DNA from: JBQCEE01 sp051960575
GTDB lineage: Bacteria; Actinomycetota; Actinomycetes; Mycobacteriales; Jatrophihabitantaceae
NCBI RefSeq assembly: GCF_051960575.1
Contig: NZ_JBQCEE010000096.1
Coordinates: 1 to 14,428, forward strand
Length of the DNA stretch: 14,428 bases
Direction of reading: 5' to 3'
The notes under the pieces are model-generated. The model worked only from the letters and a program-made list of their open reading frames with translations, searched no databases and had not been told where the DNA came from. Of the stretch, positions 6,916 through 14,065 are shown piece after piece (positions within the stretch are counted from its first letter, which is position 1; every line of letters begins with the position of its first letter). The position numbers and the translations under genes were made by a program.

Positions 6916-7788
6916 TCAGGCCACGCAGGGTGCGGGATAGCGCAGGCTCGCCCGCCAGATCGTCCCCTTGCCGCCCGACTCGTCGTGCACCTCGAGCCGG
7001 AGCGCGTCGAAGAAGGTGTACGGGCCGGCGCCGCCGGTGTGCGTCGACCAGATCGTCCGGCCGTGCGGCCCGACGATGACGAGGTTCCCGTCGGGTCGCA
7101 TCAGCAACGACGACCCCGCGCGATGCGTTCGGGTGTGCCAGTGGACGCACTCGTCGTTGCGCAACACCAGGTCGCCGTCGGGTTGCATGACCAGCCGTTC
7201 GAGATCACGGCTCCTCGATTGCTGATCGGCCCATCGTGAGTACATCCGCTGCCCCGGAAGGAGCCGCTGGCGCGGGCCCAGGTAGACCCGCGTGGTGTTC
7301 GTCGCCCAGACCCTGCGCCCCTCAGCCGTCGTCATGACCAGATCGCCGCTGTCCCGCAGCGTCAGGCGGTTCCGAGTACCCGACCCGCGGGTGCCGCTCG
7401 TCCAGAGGATGACCCCGCGACTGGTCATCAACACCAGATTGCCGTCGCGCCGTAGCCGCAGGATCGAACGGTCGGTGTTGCTCTGGTGGAGCCCGGTGCC
7501 GTCGTCGCGGAACCAGATGCCCGTGCCGGCGAAGTCAGGCTCGGTCGCGGTGCCGATGCGCACGTAGTCCCACAGCGCGAGGAAGTCGGGACTCAGCTTC
7601 AGCTGGAACTCCCCGGACGGGGATGCGAGGACGTCGTTCGCGGTCAGCGCGACCAATTGCTGCCCCGCCACGAGGACGCTGGGGTGACCGCCGGCATCAC
7701 CTGCCGATGCGGACGACGAGATGAGGACGGCGAGCGCCAGGACCGTCAGCGCGACGATGCTCGGAGCTGCGACGAACCGACGCCTCAT
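6916..7788 (-). CDS. Secreted protein with two B-type (bulb) lectin domains, 290 aa
   Basis: The ATG at 7786-7788 is chosen because GGAGG lies 6 bases upstream. The open frame begins 15 codons earlier at a GTG with no such site. Residues 2-4 (RRR) and a hydrophobic stretch (about 7-25) form a signal peptide with a likely cut after ASA at 27-29. The mature protein carries four copies of the B-lectin sugar-site pattern: RRDGNLVL (113-120), RDSGDLVM (145-152), QPDGDLVL (202-209) and RPDGNLVI (231-238). They are spread over two domains (about 35-165 and 170-285). The family binds mannose in plants. Here the usual final Tyr of QxDxNxVxY is replaced by other residues, so mannose binding is doubtful. 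C214 and C288 may pair. Confidence 0.87.
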   Translation of the reverse strand: MRRRFVAAPSIVALTVLALAVLISSSASAGDAGGHPSVLVAGQQLVALTANDVLASPSGEFQLKLSPDFLALWDYVRIGTATEPDFAGTGIWFRDDGTGLHQSNTDRSILRLRRDGNLVLMTSRGVILWTSGTRGSGTRNRLTLRDSGDLVMTTAEGRRVWATNTTRVYLGPRQRLLPGQRMYSRWADQQSRSRDLERLVMQPDGDLVLRNDECVHWHTRTHRAGSSLLMRPDGNLVIVGPHGRTIWSTHTGGAGPYTFFDALRLEVHDESGGKGTIWRASLRYPAPCVA

Positions 7789-7820
7789 CGGTCGCCTCCG
7801 CGAGCCGGGATCATCCGCAG

Positions 7821-7826
7821 AGTATG
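7821..7826 (-). promoter_or_regulatory. Possible -10 element for the B-lectin gene
   Basis: On the minus strand CATACT lies 33 bases upstream of the ATG at 7788. It would place the transcript start near 7814 and leave a leader of about 26 bases that includes the GGAGG ribosome binding site (7795-7799). No convincing -35 is seen. Confidence 0.3.
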
Positions 7827-7854
7827 GGGCCACCGCGCGGTCGGCGCCACGCCA

Positions 7855-8886
7855 CTACGAGTACCGCACCGACACGGTGTCCGAGATGGGCAGCGACTGG
7901 CAGCCGAGCACGTAGCCCTCGGCGAGGTCCTCGGGCTCGAGGATCTCGTTGTGCAGCATCTTCACCTCGCCGCGGTCGACGATGCAGGCGCAGGCGCTGC
8001 ACAGCCCCTGCCGGCACGAGTACGGCGCCTTGATGCCCTGCGCCAGCAGGAAGTCGAGCAGCTTGGTCTGCCGGGGCCACTGCAGGTGGTGGGTGACGCC
8101 GTCGAGCTCGACCTCGAGCTCGGCAGCGGCGCCGTCGTCGGTGACCGCCGGCACGGGCACCTCGGCGAACGGGTCCTCGGTGAGCGACTGGAACCGCTCG
8201 ATGTGCACGCGCGCCGGCGGCACGCCGACGTCGCGCAGCGCGTGGGTCACCGTCTCCATGAACGGGCTCGGCCCACACACGAACGCCTGATAGGACGCGT
8301 AGGGCTCGGCGAACGACGCGAGCTGGGCCCGCGTCGGCAGGCCCTGCACCGACTCGAGCACGTGGATCACGTGCAGCCGCTCGGGGTTCTCGGCCGCGAG
8401 GCGCTGCAGCTCGCCGGCGAACATGACGGCTCGCTCGTGCTGGTTGGCGTAGACCAGCACGACGCGTCCGGAGCCTGTGGCGAGCGCGGACTTCAGGATC
8501 GACAGCACCGGCGTGATGCCCGAGCCGCCGGCGAAGAGCAGCAGGTCGGCGTCCAGCGAGGCAGGGGTGAAGACCCCGGCCGGCGGCAGCGCGAGCACTT
8601 CATGCCCGACCGCGAGCGCCTCGTTGATCCAGGTCGACGCGACACCGTCGCGCACCCGCTTCACGGCGACGCGCATCGGCTCGTCGACGTGCGGCGACGA
8701 GCAGAGCGAGTAGCAGCGCGCGACGGTGCCGGCGGGCGTCGGCAGTTGCAGGGTGAGGAATTGGCCGGGGGAGTAGGCGAAGTCGGCCGCGTCCGCATCG
8801 GCCGGTGCGAGCACGACCGAGCACGCGTCGTCGGTCTCGCGCACGACGTCGACGACCCGCAGCATGCGAGCGGGGGAGTCAGGCAT
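7855..8886 (-). CDS. kshB: 3-ketosteroid 9alpha-hydroxylase, reductase component KshB, 343 aa
   Basis: KshB takes electrons from NADH through FAD and a plant-type [2Fe-2S] cluster and passes them to the Rieske oxygenase KshA. Domains run in order: the FAD-binding barrel (about 1-105, with RCYSLCS at 57-63 as the flavin motif), the NAD domain (about 110-235, with GGSGITP at 120-126 and CGPSPFM at 204-210), and the C-terminal ferredoxin domain (about 255-343). The ferredoxin domain has cluster ligands C291-x4-C296-x2-C299 and C329. The order and length fit KshB of Mycobacterium (Rv3571) and Rhodococcus. I place the start at the ATG at 8884-8886, which overlaps the end of the preceding small gene by 8 bases; the longer frame is a shadow. 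A paralogous ring-hydroxylase reductase is possible, but the location beside kshA and hsa genes settles the role. Confidence 0.93.
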   Translation of the reverse strand: MPDSPARMLRVVDVVRETDDACSVVLAPADADAADFAYSPGQFLTLQLPTPAGTVARCYSLCSSPHVDEPMRVAVKRVRDGVASTWINEALAVGHEVLALPPAGVFTPASLDADLLLFAGGSGITPVLSILKSALATGSGRVVLVYANQHERAVMFAGELQRLAAENPERLHVIHVLESVQGLPTRAQLASFAEPYASYQAFVCGPSPFMETVTHALRDVGVPPARVHIERFQSLTEDPFAEVPVPAVTDDGAAAELEVELDGVTHHLQWPRQTKLLDFLLAQGIKAPYSCRQGLCSACACIVDRGEVKMLHNEILEPEDLAEGYVLGCQSLPISDTVSVRYS

Positions 8887-9151
8887 CGGGCACCACGATC
8901 GTGCCGTCGGCGACGGCCGCGGCGATGCTCTCGCGCAGGCGTCCGCAGCCGAGCTGCAGGCCACCGCTGGTGTCGCCGACGCCGGCGGCGAACTCCCGGC
9001 ACTGCCGCACCGCACTCGCCGTCCACTGGATCGACGTGTGCCGGCGGCTGTTCTTCTTGACGCCGACCTCGACACCGCACGCCGCGCACTGCACCGGCAC
9101 GAGTCCGACCTCGGTGTAAAGGCGGATGTCGGCGACGGTGTCGGCGCGCAT
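8879..9151 (-). CDS. Four-cysteine protein of unknown function between kshA and kshB, 90 aa
   Basis: The ATG at 9149-9151 overlaps the kshA stop by one base (TGATG), and its own stop overlaps the kshB start by 8 bases (ATGCCTGA). It therefore sits inside a tightly coupled operon. Cysteines lie at C22-x2-C25 (QCAACG), C51 and C69, with His at 38. The central part reads KKNSRRHTSIQWTASAVRQC, and the end IAAAVADGTIVVPDA looks helical and then extended. Four cysteines with one CxxC suggest a zinc ribbon or an iron-sulfur site, but I do not recognise the family. The spacing is unlike a Rieske or plant-type ferredoxin. The context suggests a role in making, stabilising or tuning the KshA/KshB hydroxylase; this is inference only. 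Confidence 0.82.
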   Translation of the reverse strand: MRADTVADIRLYTEVGLVPVQCAACGVEVGVKKNSRRHTSIQWTASAVRQCREFAAGVGDTSGGLQLGCGRLRESIAAAVADGTIVVPDA

Positions 9152-10353
9152 CAGACGCCCGCTTCGGCCTCGACGGCGGTCGCTGCGGCAGCCTCGGCGG
9201 CCGCCGCCTGCTCCGCGCGCACGCGCAGGTTCTCGGCGACCTCCTTCTCCCAGTTCTCGACCGCGTGCGTGGTGTCGATCTCGAACTCGAAGCGGGCGGT
9301 CATGTCCTCGGTGACCTCGGCGGCGTCGACGTAGAACTGCTCGTACCAGCGACGCAGCTGGTAGACCGGCCCGTCCTCCTCGCAGAGCAGCGGGTTGTCG
9401 ATGCGGCTCTTGTGCTTCCAGATCTCGACGTCCTGCTCGAAGCCGAGCTTGAAGCTCTTGGCGAACTTGCCGGCGATGACGTTGGCCATGTCGTCGTCGA
9501 CACCCGGCAGCTTCTTCACCATGACGCCGTACTGCAGCACGAACGAGTTCTGGTCGATCGGGTAGTGCGAGTTGATGAGCACGGTCTCGACGGTCGTGCC
9601 GCGGAAGTCGTTCCACAGCCAGTTGATCATGTAGGCCGGGCCGAAGTAGGACGCCTCCGAGCGCAGCAGGTTGTCCTCGCCCGAGTACTGCGAGCGCTTG
9701 CCCGAGCCGGGGCCGACGTCGGGGCGGCCGCGCGACTCCATGAACTGCGTCGCCACGTGGCCCTCGAAGACGTTCTTGAAGTACGTGGGGAACGCAAAGT
9801 GGATGTAGTAGAAGTGCGCCATGTCCGAGACGTTGTCGATGATCTCGCGGCAGTTCGAGCCCTCGATCACCAGCTTCGTCCAGACCCAGTCGCTCCACTC
9901 GGACGAGCCGACGCCCTCGACGTCCGGGATCTCGACCTCCGGCGGGGGCGGGTTGCCCTCGGGGTCGTGCCACACGACGAGCTGGCCGTTCTTCTCCTTC
10001 GCGGTCCACGACCGCGTGCGGGCGCGCAGCGGCACCCGCTTGGCGTAGGGGATGCCGACGCAGCGGCCCTGGCCCGACCAGCGCCAGTCGTGGAACGGGC
10101 AGGCGATGTTGCCGTCCTTCACCGTGCCCCGCGACAGGTCGCCGCCCATGTGCCGGCAGTACCCGTCGAGCACGTTGAGCTCGCCGTCGGCGCCCTGCCA
10201 CACCACCAGCTTCGTGCCGAAGGCCTCGACCGCGTGCGGCTCGCCGTCGCGGAAGTCGCTGGCCAGCCCGAGGCAGTGCCACCCGCGCGCGAAGCGCTCC
10301 GGCGGGCGTCCGGCATCGATCGTGCGCACTCCCGCGTCACCCGGCTGCGTCAT
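9151..10353 (-). CDS. kshA: 3-ketosteroid 9alpha-hydroxylase, oxygenase component KshA, 400 aa
   Basis: KshA is the Rieske non-haem iron oxygenase that adds a hydroxyl at C9 of 1,4-androstadiene-3,17-dione or related CoA esters, after which ring B opens. The Rieske cluster motif is C66-x-H68 with C85-x2-H88. The mononuclear iron motif lies at N174, D177, H180 and H185 (EIIDNVSDMAHFYYIHFAF). Positions are within one residue of those I recall for M. tuberculosis KshA (Rv3526), and the length is normal. The ATG at 10351-10353 is chosen because GAGGAGGTG lies 2 bases upstream; the frame opens 12 codons earlier without such a site. The C-terminus has an Ala/Glu-rich tail. It is the first gene of kshA-small gene-kshB and faces hsaA across the divergent control region. 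Confidence 0.95.
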   Translation of the reverse strand: MTQPGDAGVRTIDAGRPPERFARGWHCLGLASDFRDGEPHAVEAFGTKLVVWQGADGELNVLDGYCRHMGGDLSRGTVKDGNIACPFHDWRWSGQGRCVGIPYAKRVPLRARTRSWTAKEKNGQLVVWHDPEGNPPPPEVEIPDVEGVGSSEWSDWVWTKLVIEGSNCREIIDNVSDMAHFYYIHFAFPTYFKNVFEGHVATQFMESRGRPDVGPGSGKRSQYSGEDNLLRSEASYFGPAYMINWLWNDFRGTTVETVLINSHYPIDQNSFVLQYGVMVKKLPGVDDDMANVIAGKFAKSFKLGFEQDVEIWKHKSRIDNPLLCEEDGPVYQLRRWYEQFYVDAAEVTEDMTARFEFEIDTTHAVENWEKEVAENLRVRAEQAAAAEAAAATAVEAEAGV

Positions 10354-10401
10354 CGCACCTCCTCGTGCAACCCGCCGCGGCGTCGGCACCGCTCGGCGTA
10401 G

Positions 10402-10415
10402 TGGAACACGTTACA
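10402..10415. promoter_or_regulatory. KstR-type operator on the kshA side
   Basis: TGGAACACGTTACA fits the KstR consensus T-N2-AAC-N2-GTT-N2-A at every fixed position. KstR is the TetR-family repressor of cholesterol catabolism in Mycobacterium and Rhodococcus, released by cholesterol-derived CoA thioesters. The box lies 49 bases upstream of the kshA ATG, and TAACGT (10413 to 10408 on the minus strand), a possible -10, is inside it. No kstR gene is in the window. Confidence 0.8.
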
Positions 10416-10482
10416 GAAATGCCTGCCGTGCCGCCACCGCCAGCCCACCGTTTCCCCGATGTTTCGGCGCGTCGGCGCTTCC

Positions 10483-10511
10483 TCGACACCCGTGAGAACT
10501 TGTTCTAGTCT
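10483..10511 (+). promoter_or_regulatory. Promoter of the hsaADCB operon
   Basis: TCGACA (10483-10488, one base from TTGACA) is followed after 17 bases by TAGTCT (10506-10511, fits TANNNT). Transcription should start near 10518, leaving a leader of about 29 bases with the ribosome binding site GAGAGG (10533-10538). The operator at 10494-10507 overlaps this promoter. Confidence 0.65.
10494..10507. promoter_or_regulatory. KstR-type operator on the hsaA side
   Basis: GAGAACTTGTTCTA has the AAC-N2-GTT core and the 3' half of the consensus; only the first base differs (G for T). The inner 12 bases (AGAACTTGTTCT) are a near-perfect palindrome. The box ends 39 bases upstream of the hsaA ATG and lies between and over the proposed -35 and -10, so a bound repressor would block RNA polymerase. 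Confidence 0.75.
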
Positions 10512-10546
10512 TGGCGCCGAACCAGCAGCGCGAGAGAGGCGAACCG

Positions 10547-11740
10547 ATGGCGGCTCCCACGATCGAGTCCGGCCACACCGTCCAGGGTGTGCTCGACGGC
10601 GTCACCGACCTCCTACCCACCCTGCGCGAGCGCGCCCAGGAGACCGAGGATGCCCGCCGCATCTCGGAGGAGTCGATCAAGGGCCTGCAGGAGACCGGCT
10701 TCTTCCGGTTGCTGCAGCCGGCGCGCTACGACGGCCTCGAGGCCTCGCCGGTGCACTTCTACCGCGCGGTGCGGCTGATCGCGTCGGCCTGCGGCTCGAC
10801 CGGTTGGGTCTCGTCCGTGCTCGGCGTGCACCCGTGGCAGCTCGGCCTGTTCGACGACCGCGCCCAGGCGGAGGTCTGGGGCGACGACCCGTCGACGCTC
10901 GTGTCGTCCTCCTACGCCCCGATGGGCCGCGCGACCGTCGTCGACGGCGGCTTCCGCTTCAGCGGCAAGTGGTCGTTCTCGTCCGGCTGCGACCACGCGC
11001 AGTGGGTGTTCCTGGGCGGCCTCGTGCTCGACGGCGACGGCAACGTCATCGACTTCCGCACCTTCCTGCTGCCGCGCGCCGACTACACGATCGAGGACGT
11101 CTGGGACACCGTCGGCCTGCGCGGCACCGGCAGCAACGACATCATCGTCGACGACGTCTTCGTGCCCGACCACCGCACGCTGTCGTTCATGGACACCGGC
11201 CGCTGCGCCGGCCCGGGCCAGGCCGTGAACGACGCGCCGATCTACAAGCTGCCGTTCGCCACGGTGTTCTCGACCTCGATCGCCGTGCCGATCCTCGGCA
11301 TGGCGCGCGGTGCCTACGAGGCCTACGTCGGTTGGACGAAGGAGCGCGTGCGCGCGTCGACCCGCGCGCAGGCGGCGGCCGACGCGGTCAAACAGATCCC
11401 CATCGCCGAGGCCGCCTCGAAGATCGACGGCGCGGTGCTGCAGATCGAGCGCAACATCGACGAGGAGCTCGCCTTCGTCGAGCGCGGCGAGAAGATCCCG
11501 ATGTGGCTGCGGGTGCAGGCCCGGCGCGACCAGGTGTCGGCGACCGCCGCGGGCATCGCCGCGGTCGACCGGCTCTTCGAGTCGGCCGGCGGCCGCGCGC
11601 TGCGGGCGGGTACGCCGATTCAGCGCTTCTGGCGCGACGCGCACGCCGGCCGCGTGCACGCGATCAACGACCCCGAGAAGGCGCTGGTGCTCTTCGGCCA
11701 GTTCGAGCTCGGCCAGAAGGTCACGGACGCGTGGGTGTAG
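10547..11740 (+). CDS. hsaA: 3-HSA hydroxylase, oxygenase component HsaA, 397 aa
   Basis: HsaA is the flavin-dependent monooxygenase that hydroxylates the phenol 3-HSA to the catechol 3,4-DHSA, using reduced flavin from HsaB. It has the acyl-CoA-dehydrogenase-like fold of this group: an N-terminal helical part (about 1-120, RLLQPARYDGLE at 54-65), a middle beta domain (about 121-225, GKWSFSSGCDHA at 140-151), and a C-terminal helical bundle that ends in HAINDPEKALVLFGQFELG. The length matches Rv3570c (about 394 aa). The ATG at 10547 is chosen because of GAGAGG 8 bases upstream. An in-frame TTG at 10511 is upstream of the predicted transcript start. It is the first gene of hsaADCB. HpaB-type hydroxylases differ in sequence, so the call is secure given the neighbours. 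Confidence 0.95.
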   Translation: MAAPTIESGHTVQGVLDGVTDLLPTLRERAQETEDARRISEESIKGLQETGFFRLLQPARYDGLEASPVHFYRAVRLIASACGSTGWVSSVLGVHPWQLGLFDDRAQAEVWGDDPSTLVSSSYAPMGRATVVDGGFRFSGKWSFSSGCDHAQWVFLGGLVLDGDGNVIDFRTFLLPRADYTIEDVWDTVGLRGTGSNDIIVDDVFVPDHRTLSFMDTGRCAGPGQAVNDAPIYKLPFATVFSTSIAVPILGMARGAYEAYVGWTKERVRASTRAQAAADAVKQIPIAEAASKIDGAVLQIERNIDEELAFVERGEKIPMWLRVQARRDQVSATAAGIAAVDRLFESAGGRALRAGTPIQRFWRDAHAGRVHAINDPEKALVLFGQFELGQKVTDAWV

Positions 11741-11742
11741 CG

Positions 11743-12606
11743 GTGACGTCGACGCTCGAGGACACCAGCCGCTACGCCGACCTGCCCTCCGGCCTGCGGC
11801 TGCACTACCACGAGGCCGGGCCGGCGGACGGCCCCGTCGTGGTGTTCCTGCACGGCGGCGGCCCGGGCGCGTCGGCGTGGTCGAACTTCGGCCGCACGAT
11901 CGACGTCTTCGGCGAGCACGGCTTCCGGGCGATCGCGGTCGACCAGCCCGGCTTCGGCCGGTCGAGCAAGCCGACCGCGTTCGAGCAGCAGTTCTTCACC
12001 GCGAGTGCGAACGCGCTGGTCGAGCTGTTCGACGTCCTCGGCATCGAGCGCGCGCACCTCGTCGGCAACTCCCTCGGCGGCGGCACGGCGACGCGGCTCG
12101 CCCTGAACCACCCGAAGCGTGCGGGACGCCTGGTGCTGATGGCCCCGGGTGGCCTCCAGCTGAACCTGTTCTCGCCCGACCCGACCGAGGGCATCAAGAA
12201 GCTCTTCGCCTTCGCCGCCCCGCCCGGGCCGAGCAAGGAGAGGCTCGCCGACTTCCTGCGCACGCTCGTGTACGACCAGTCGATGATCACCGACGAGCTC
12301 GTCGACGAGCGGTTCACCTCCGCCGCCGATCCCGAGACGCTGCGGTCGATGGCGGCGATGGGCGCGACCTTCGCGACCGGCTACGACGAGGCGCAGCTGT
12401 GGCGCGACGCCTACAAGCTGCGGCAGCGCGTGCTGCTCGTCTGGGGACGCGAGGACCGTGTCAACCCGATCGACGGCGCCTTCGTCGGGCTCAAGCTGAT
12501 CCCGCGGGCGCAGCTGCACGTGTTCGGCGGGTGCGGGCACTGGGCGATGCTCGAGAAGTTCGACGAGTTCAACGCGCTGGTGGCTCAGTTCCTGGACGCG
12601 CCGTGA
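11743..12606 (+). CDS. hsaD: 4,9-DSHA hydrolase HsaD (meta-cleavage product hydrolase), 287 aa
   Basis: HsaD splits the carbon-carbon bond of the ring-cleavage product 4,9-DSHA, giving a C5 dienoate and the DOHNAA propanoate fragment. It is an alpha/beta hydrolase with HGGGPGASAW (37-46, oxyanion region), the nucleophile S110 in GNSLGGG, acid D238 in GREDRVNP and H266 in CGHW. These correspond to S114, D241 and H269 of Rv3569c. The start is the GTG at 11743, two bases after the hsaA stop; another GTG at 11731 would overlap hsaA by 10 bases and add four residues. No strong ribosome binding site is seen before either, so translation is probably coupled to hsaA. Confidence 0.95.
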   Translation: MTSTLEDTSRYADLPSGLRLHYHEAGPADGPVVVFLHGGGPGASAWSNFGRTIDVFGEHGFRAIAVDQPGFGRSSKPTAFEQQFFTASANALVELFDVLGIERAHLVGNSLGGGTATRLALNHPKRAGRLVLMAPGGLQLNLFSPDPTEGIKKLFAFAAPPGPSKERLADFLRTLVYDQSMITDELVDERFTSAADPETLRSMAAMGATFATGYDEAQLWRDAYKLRQRVLLVWGREDRVNPIDGAFVGLKLIPRAQLHVFGGCGHWAMLEKFDEFNALVAQFLDAP

Positions 12607-13508
12607 GCCTCTCGTCCCTCGGTTACCTGCGCATCGGCGCAACGGATGTTGCGGCCTGGCGCGAGTACGGCCTCAAGGTGCTCGGTCTGGTCGAGGGCAG
12701 CGGCAGCACGCCCGGCGCCGTCTACTTCCGCATGGACGACTTCCCGGCCCGGCTGGTGATCGTGCCGGACGAACGCGACCGGCTCGTCGCGTCCGGGTGG
12801 GAGACGGCGAACGCCGCGGCGCTGGAGGACATCCGCGACCGGCTCGACGCTGCCGGCGTGCCCTACAAGGAGGGCACGGCCGAGGAACTGGCCGATCGGC
12901 GCGTCGACGAGCTGATCAGCTTCGAGGACCCGTCGGGCAACACGCTCGAGGCGTTCCACGGCGCCGCACTCGAACACCGCCGCGTCGTGTCGCCGTACGG
13001 CCACCGCTTCGTCACCGGCGAGCAGGGCCTCGGCCACGTCGTGCTGTCGACGCACGACGACGAGGCGGCGCTGCGCTTCTACCGCGACGTGCTCGGCTTC
13101 CGGCTGCGCGACTCGATGCGGCTGCCACCGCAGGCGGTGGGTCGTCCTGCCGACGGCAAGCCCGCGTGGCTGCGGTTCTTCGGCTGCAACCCGCGGCACC
13201 ACAGCCTGGCGTTCCTGCCGATGCCGACACCGTCGGGCATCGTGCACCTCATGATCGAGGTCGAGACGGCCGACGACGTCGGGCTCGGACTCGACCGCGC
13301 GCTGCGCCGCAAGGTGCCGATGTCGGCGACGCTCGGCCGGCACGTCAACGACCTGATGCTGAGCTTCTACATGAAGACGCCCGGCGGTTTCGACATCGAG
13401 TTCGGCTGCGAAGGTCGTCAGGTCGAGGACGAGTCGTGGATCGCGCGCGAGTCGACCGCGGTCTCGTTGTGGGGCCACGACTTCAGCCTCGGCGCGCGCT
13501 ACCAGTGA
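12603..13508 (+). CDS. hsaC: Extradiol dioxygenase HsaC (3,4-DHSA dioxygenase), 301 aa
   Basis: HsaC is the iron(II) type-I extradiol dioxygenase that opens the catechol ring of 3,4-DHSA next to a hydroxyl. Two vicinal-oxygen-chelate halves are visible: residues about 1-120 without metal ligands, and 140-270 with them. The ligands are H145 (GLGHVVLS), H215 (GIVHLMIE) and E266 (GFDIEFG); H200 and Y256 are the likely acid-base residues. H145, H215 and E266 have the same numbers as I recall for M. tuberculosis HsaC (Rv3568c), so there is no length drift. The GTG start at 12603-12605 overlaps the hsaD stop by 4 bases (GTGA), which implies translational coupling. Confidence 0.96.
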   Translation: MSLSSLGYLRIGATDVAAWREYGLKVLGLVEGSGSTPGAVYFRMDDFPARLVIVPDERDRLVASGWETANAAALEDIRDRLDAAGVPYKEGTAEELADRRVDELISFEDPSGNTLEAFHGAALEHRRVVSPYGHRFVTGEQGLGHVVLSTHDDEAALRFYRDVLGFRLRDSMRLPPQAVGRPADGKPAWLRFFGCNPRHHSLAFLPMPTPSGIVHLMIEVETADDVGLGLDRALRRKVPMSATLGRHVNDLMLSFYMKTPGGFDIEFGCEGRQVEDESWIARESTAVSLWGHDFSLGARYQ

Positions 13509-14059
13509 CCGTCGGCGCCGGCATCGACGCGAGCGCCTACCGCAAGGCGCTCGGTCACTTCTGCACCGGCGTCACGGTGATCGCCGCGCAGGGCCCGGAC
13601 GAGCCGGTCGGCTTCGCCTGCCAGTCGTTCGCGGCACTCTCGCTCGACCCGCCGCTCGTGCTCTTCTGCCCCGGCAAGACGGCGCGCACCTGGCCGGTGA
13701 TCGAGGCGGCCGGCGCCTTCAGCGTCAACGTGCTCGCCCACGACCAGCAGCAGGTCTCGGCGGTCTTCGGCCGTGCGGGCGCGGACAAGTTCTCGTCCGT
13801 CGGCTGGAGCCCGGCGCCGTCCGGGGCACCCGTGCTCGACGGCGTGCTGACGTGGATCGACTGCACCGTCGAGCAGGTGCTGGACGGCGGCGACCACCAC
13901 ATCGTCGTCGGGCGCGTCACCGCGCTCGGCGAGCCGATGGACGACCACCGACCGCTGCTGTTCTTCCGCGGCGCCTACACCGCGACCGAGGAGCCCGAGC
14001 CGACACCGGGGATCATGGACAACCTCATCACCTGGTCGCGGCAGGACGACTGGTTCTGA
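13505..14059 (+). CDS. hsaB: Flavin reductase HsaB, partner of HsaA, 184 aa
   Basis: HsaB reduces flavin with NAD(P)H and supplies it to HsaA. The sequence is a flavin-reductase-like (split-barrel) domain: FCTGVTVIAA (19-28), GFACQSFAALSLDPPLVLFC (36-55, the flavin-contacting loop and strand), AFSVNVLA (71-78) and DHHIVVGRV (130-138). All are typical of two-component monooxygenase reductases. The length is close to Rv3567c. The GTG start at 13505-13507 overlaps the hsaC stop by 4 bases (GTGA). It is the last gene of the operon and ends 6 bases before the stop of the convergent VOC gene. Confidence 0.94.
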   Translation: MTVGAGIDASAYRKALGHFCTGVTVIAAQGPDEPVGFACQSFAALSLDPPLVLFCPGKTARTWPVIEAAGAFSVNVLAHDQQQVSAVFGRAGADKFSSVGWSPAPSGAPVLDGVLTWIDCTVEQVLDGGDHHIVVGRVTALGEPMDDHRPLLFFRGAYTATEEPEPTPGIMDNLITWSRQDDWF

Positions 14060-14065
14060 CGCCGG

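Noticed and set aside
7486..9060. Plus-strand open frame of 524 aa opposite the lectin and kshB genes
   Set aside because: It is antisense to recognisable genes, and its composition (His, Arg, Val, Gly repeats) is that of an antisense shadow.
8879..10282. Long minus-strand open frame reading through kshA into the small gene
   Set aside because: The part above 9151 is a shadow of kshA (Arg/Leu-rich, no motifs). Only the last 90 codons, from the ATG at 9149-9151, form the plausible small gene.
10459..11742. Upstream extension of the hsaD frame through hsaA
   Set aside because: The extension is an Arg/Ala-rich shadow of hsaA; HsaD proper begins at the GTG at 11743 or 11731, judged by alignment with known HsaD.
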